A DNA stretch of 64,000 bases from Actinomycetota bacterium (GTDB lineage Bacteria > Actinomycetota > Acidimicrobiia > Acidimicrobiales > MedAcidi-G1): assembly GCA_014381945.1 (NCBI GenBank), contig JACNKQ010000041.1, positions 1-64,000 of the forward strand. Direction: 5' to 3'. Shown here piece by piece: positions 62,949 to 64,000 of the stretch (position 1 is its first letter; each line of letters opens with the position of its first letter). Below the pieces are notes generated by a model that did not search any database, was not told where the DNA came from, and saw only the letters and a list, made by a program, of their open reading frames with translations. A program made the translations under genes and the position numbers.

Positions 62949-64000
62949 GTGACCCGGCCTCCGGCGCGCACGCCTCCTGACCCGGTGCGCTACGCGGTTG
63001 CACTGTCCGAGCATCCCGACACCGGCATCGCCCTCGGGGAGGTGGTCGGCCAGGTCCTCGATCGGCTCGGGCCCTCTCCCGACGTCGCTGTCCTGTTCCT
63101 GACCGGCCACCACATCGGGCAGTGTGAGGAGGTCGGGCGCACGGTTCGCCGGACGCTCGGCGTCGGCCACCTCATCGGTGGGACGGCCGTGTCCGTCCTG
63201 GCCCACAGGCAGGAGGTCGAGGAGTCTCCGGGACTCGTCCTGTGGGCCGGACAGACCGGCCCCGTCGATGTCTTCCGGCTGTCGTCGGAGGGATTCCTCC
63301 CCGATGGGATCGCCGACGGGACAGCCGTAGTCGCCCTGGCAGATCCGTTCTCCTTCGACGGCGTCGGGCTCGCCGACGGCGTCCCAGGCGGTGTGACCCT
63401 GATCGGAGGGCTCGCATCTGCTGCCGGTGGGCCCGGTGGCAACCGGCTGCTCCTCGATGACGAGCTGTACCGGGACGGCGCCGTGGCCCTGGCGCTGCCC
63501 CCCGGGCTGGGTGCCCGACCCCTCGTATCCCAGGGTTGTCGTCCGCTGGGCGAGCCGATGACCGTCACATCCAGCGAAGGCAACCTGCTGCGAACGCTCG
63601 GCGGTCGCCCTGCCCTCGATCGGTTGAAGGCGATAGCGGATGCTGTCGAGCCCTCCGATCGTGTGCTGCTCTCCAGGGGACTGCATGTCGGGCTGGTCAT
63701 CGACGAACACCGGGAGGTGTTCGGGCCCGGGGACTTCCTGATCCGTGGCGTGCTCGGTGCCGACCGGTCCACGGGCGCCCTGGCCATCGGGGACCATGCC
63801 CCTGTCGGGTCCACGGTGCAGTTCCAGATCCGCGACGCCGACGCCGCCAGCGTCGAACTCCGGGACCTGGCGGCGGCCTGGCGCGCAGATTCAGCCCTCG
63901 CCTTCACCTGCAACGGCCGCGGCTCCAACCTGTACGGCCGTCCGGGCCCCGATGCGGAGGCGCTGGTCGACGGACTCGAAACCACAGCCGTGGCCGGCAT
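62949..64000 (+). CDS. FIST-domain sensor protein, 3' truncated by window edge
   Basis: The frame opens at GTG 62949 (GTG 62985 is an alternative) and runs off the right end after 350 codons. The product begins with a typical FIST_N pattern: RYAVALSEHPDTGIALGEVV, PDVAVLFLTGHHI, and VGHLIGGTAVSVLAH. FIST_C-like sequence follows (RVLLSRGLHVGLVIDEHR, FLIRGVLGADRSTGAL, then FTCNGRGSNLYG). FIST proteins are predicted small-ligand sensors, often of amino acids, coupled to signalling domains; none is seen in this stand-alone part. Confidence 0.88.
   Translation, partial: MTRPPARTPPDPVRYAVALSEHPDTGIALGEVVGQVLDRLGPSPDVAVLFLTGHHIGQCEEVGRTVRRTLGVGHLIGGTAVSVLAHRQEVEESPGLVLWAGQTGPVDVFRLSSEGFLPDGIADGTAVVALADPFSFDGVGLADGVPGGVTLIGGLASAAGGPGGNRLLLDDELYRDGAVALALPPGLGARPLVSQGCRPLGEPMTVTSSEGNLLRTLGGRPALDRLKAIADAVEPSDRVLLSRGLHVGLVIDEHREVFGPGDFLIRGVLGADRSTGALAIGDHAPVGSTVQFQIRDADAASVELRDLAAAWRADSALAFTCNGRGSNLYGRPGPDAEALVDGLETTAVAG

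Overview
The window is high-GC, densely packed actinobacterial chromosome. The strongest lineage evidence is a complete Pup-proteasome locus (ARC ATPase, Dop, Pup, PrcB, PrcA, PafA, PafB, PafC). Its order, including the flanking TrmI, Tat and HelY genes, matches what I recall of the Mycobacterium tuberculosis region Rv2118c to Rv2092c. The Thr-rich lipoprotein linkers, two TrkH subunits, a K+-dependent-type membrane pyrophosphatase and an AftD-like arabinofuranosyltransferase fit an actinomycete outside the classic Mycobacteriales. Acidimicrobiia is my best guess, but it is an inference. I see no tRNA, rRNA, CRISPR array, insertion sequence or prophage. No stretch longer than about 300 bases lacks a gene; the largest gaps are about 225-235 bases (4996-5220 and 11585-11818).

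Layout. 1-11.6 kb: truncated CaiB-type CoA-transferase, M23 murein hydrolase, PAP2 phosphatase, pyrophosphate-driven ion pump, folate cyclo-ligase, a TrkA-TrkH-TrkH potassium operon and an M18 aminopeptidase. 11.8-18.7 kb: glutamate synthase (gltB, gltD) and an alpha/beta hydrolase. 18.7-28.4 kb: cell-envelope glycan block (DUF2142 protein, AftD-like enzyme, GT4 glycosyltransferase, MBOAT acyltransferase) and an MFS exporter. 28.5-37.8 kb: DEDDh exonuclease, L,D-transpeptidase lipoprotein, YqgE, a Xer recombinase with a dif-like site at its 5' end, an unusual fusion of two different solute-binding domains, a repeat-bearing basic protein, enoyl-CoA hydratase, NUDIX, GNAT and an acidic zinc-ribbon protein. 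37.9-42.3 kb: an uncharacterised lipoprotein, a two-domain ThyX-like protein, an M20 amidohydrolase and an unknown protein. 42.3-57.2 kb: HelY helicase, TatC, TatB-like, then Ric/ScdA, GDPD and LepB as an insertion relative to the M. tuberculosis order, then pafC-pafB-pafA-prcA-prcB-pup-dop-arc and a divergent ferredoxin. 57.2-62.8 kb: a nine-gene minus-strand operon running from a PBP4-type carboxypeptidase through a Lon-N protein, three small proteins, a TtuB-like sulfur carrier, TtuA and TrmI to a serine protease. A FIST-domain protein runs off the right edge.

The most interesting feature is the translationally coupled ttuB-ttuA-trmI set, which is predicted to make two linked T-loop modifications of tRNA. 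It sits beside the Pup locus, so two unrelated small modifier/carrier proteins are encoded within 7 kb. Other leads are the BMP-LivK-type fused lipoprotein, the dif-like site beside a lone Xer recombinase, the unequal TrkH pair and the tandem ThyX protein. Functional calls rest on motifs read by eye; no database search was run.
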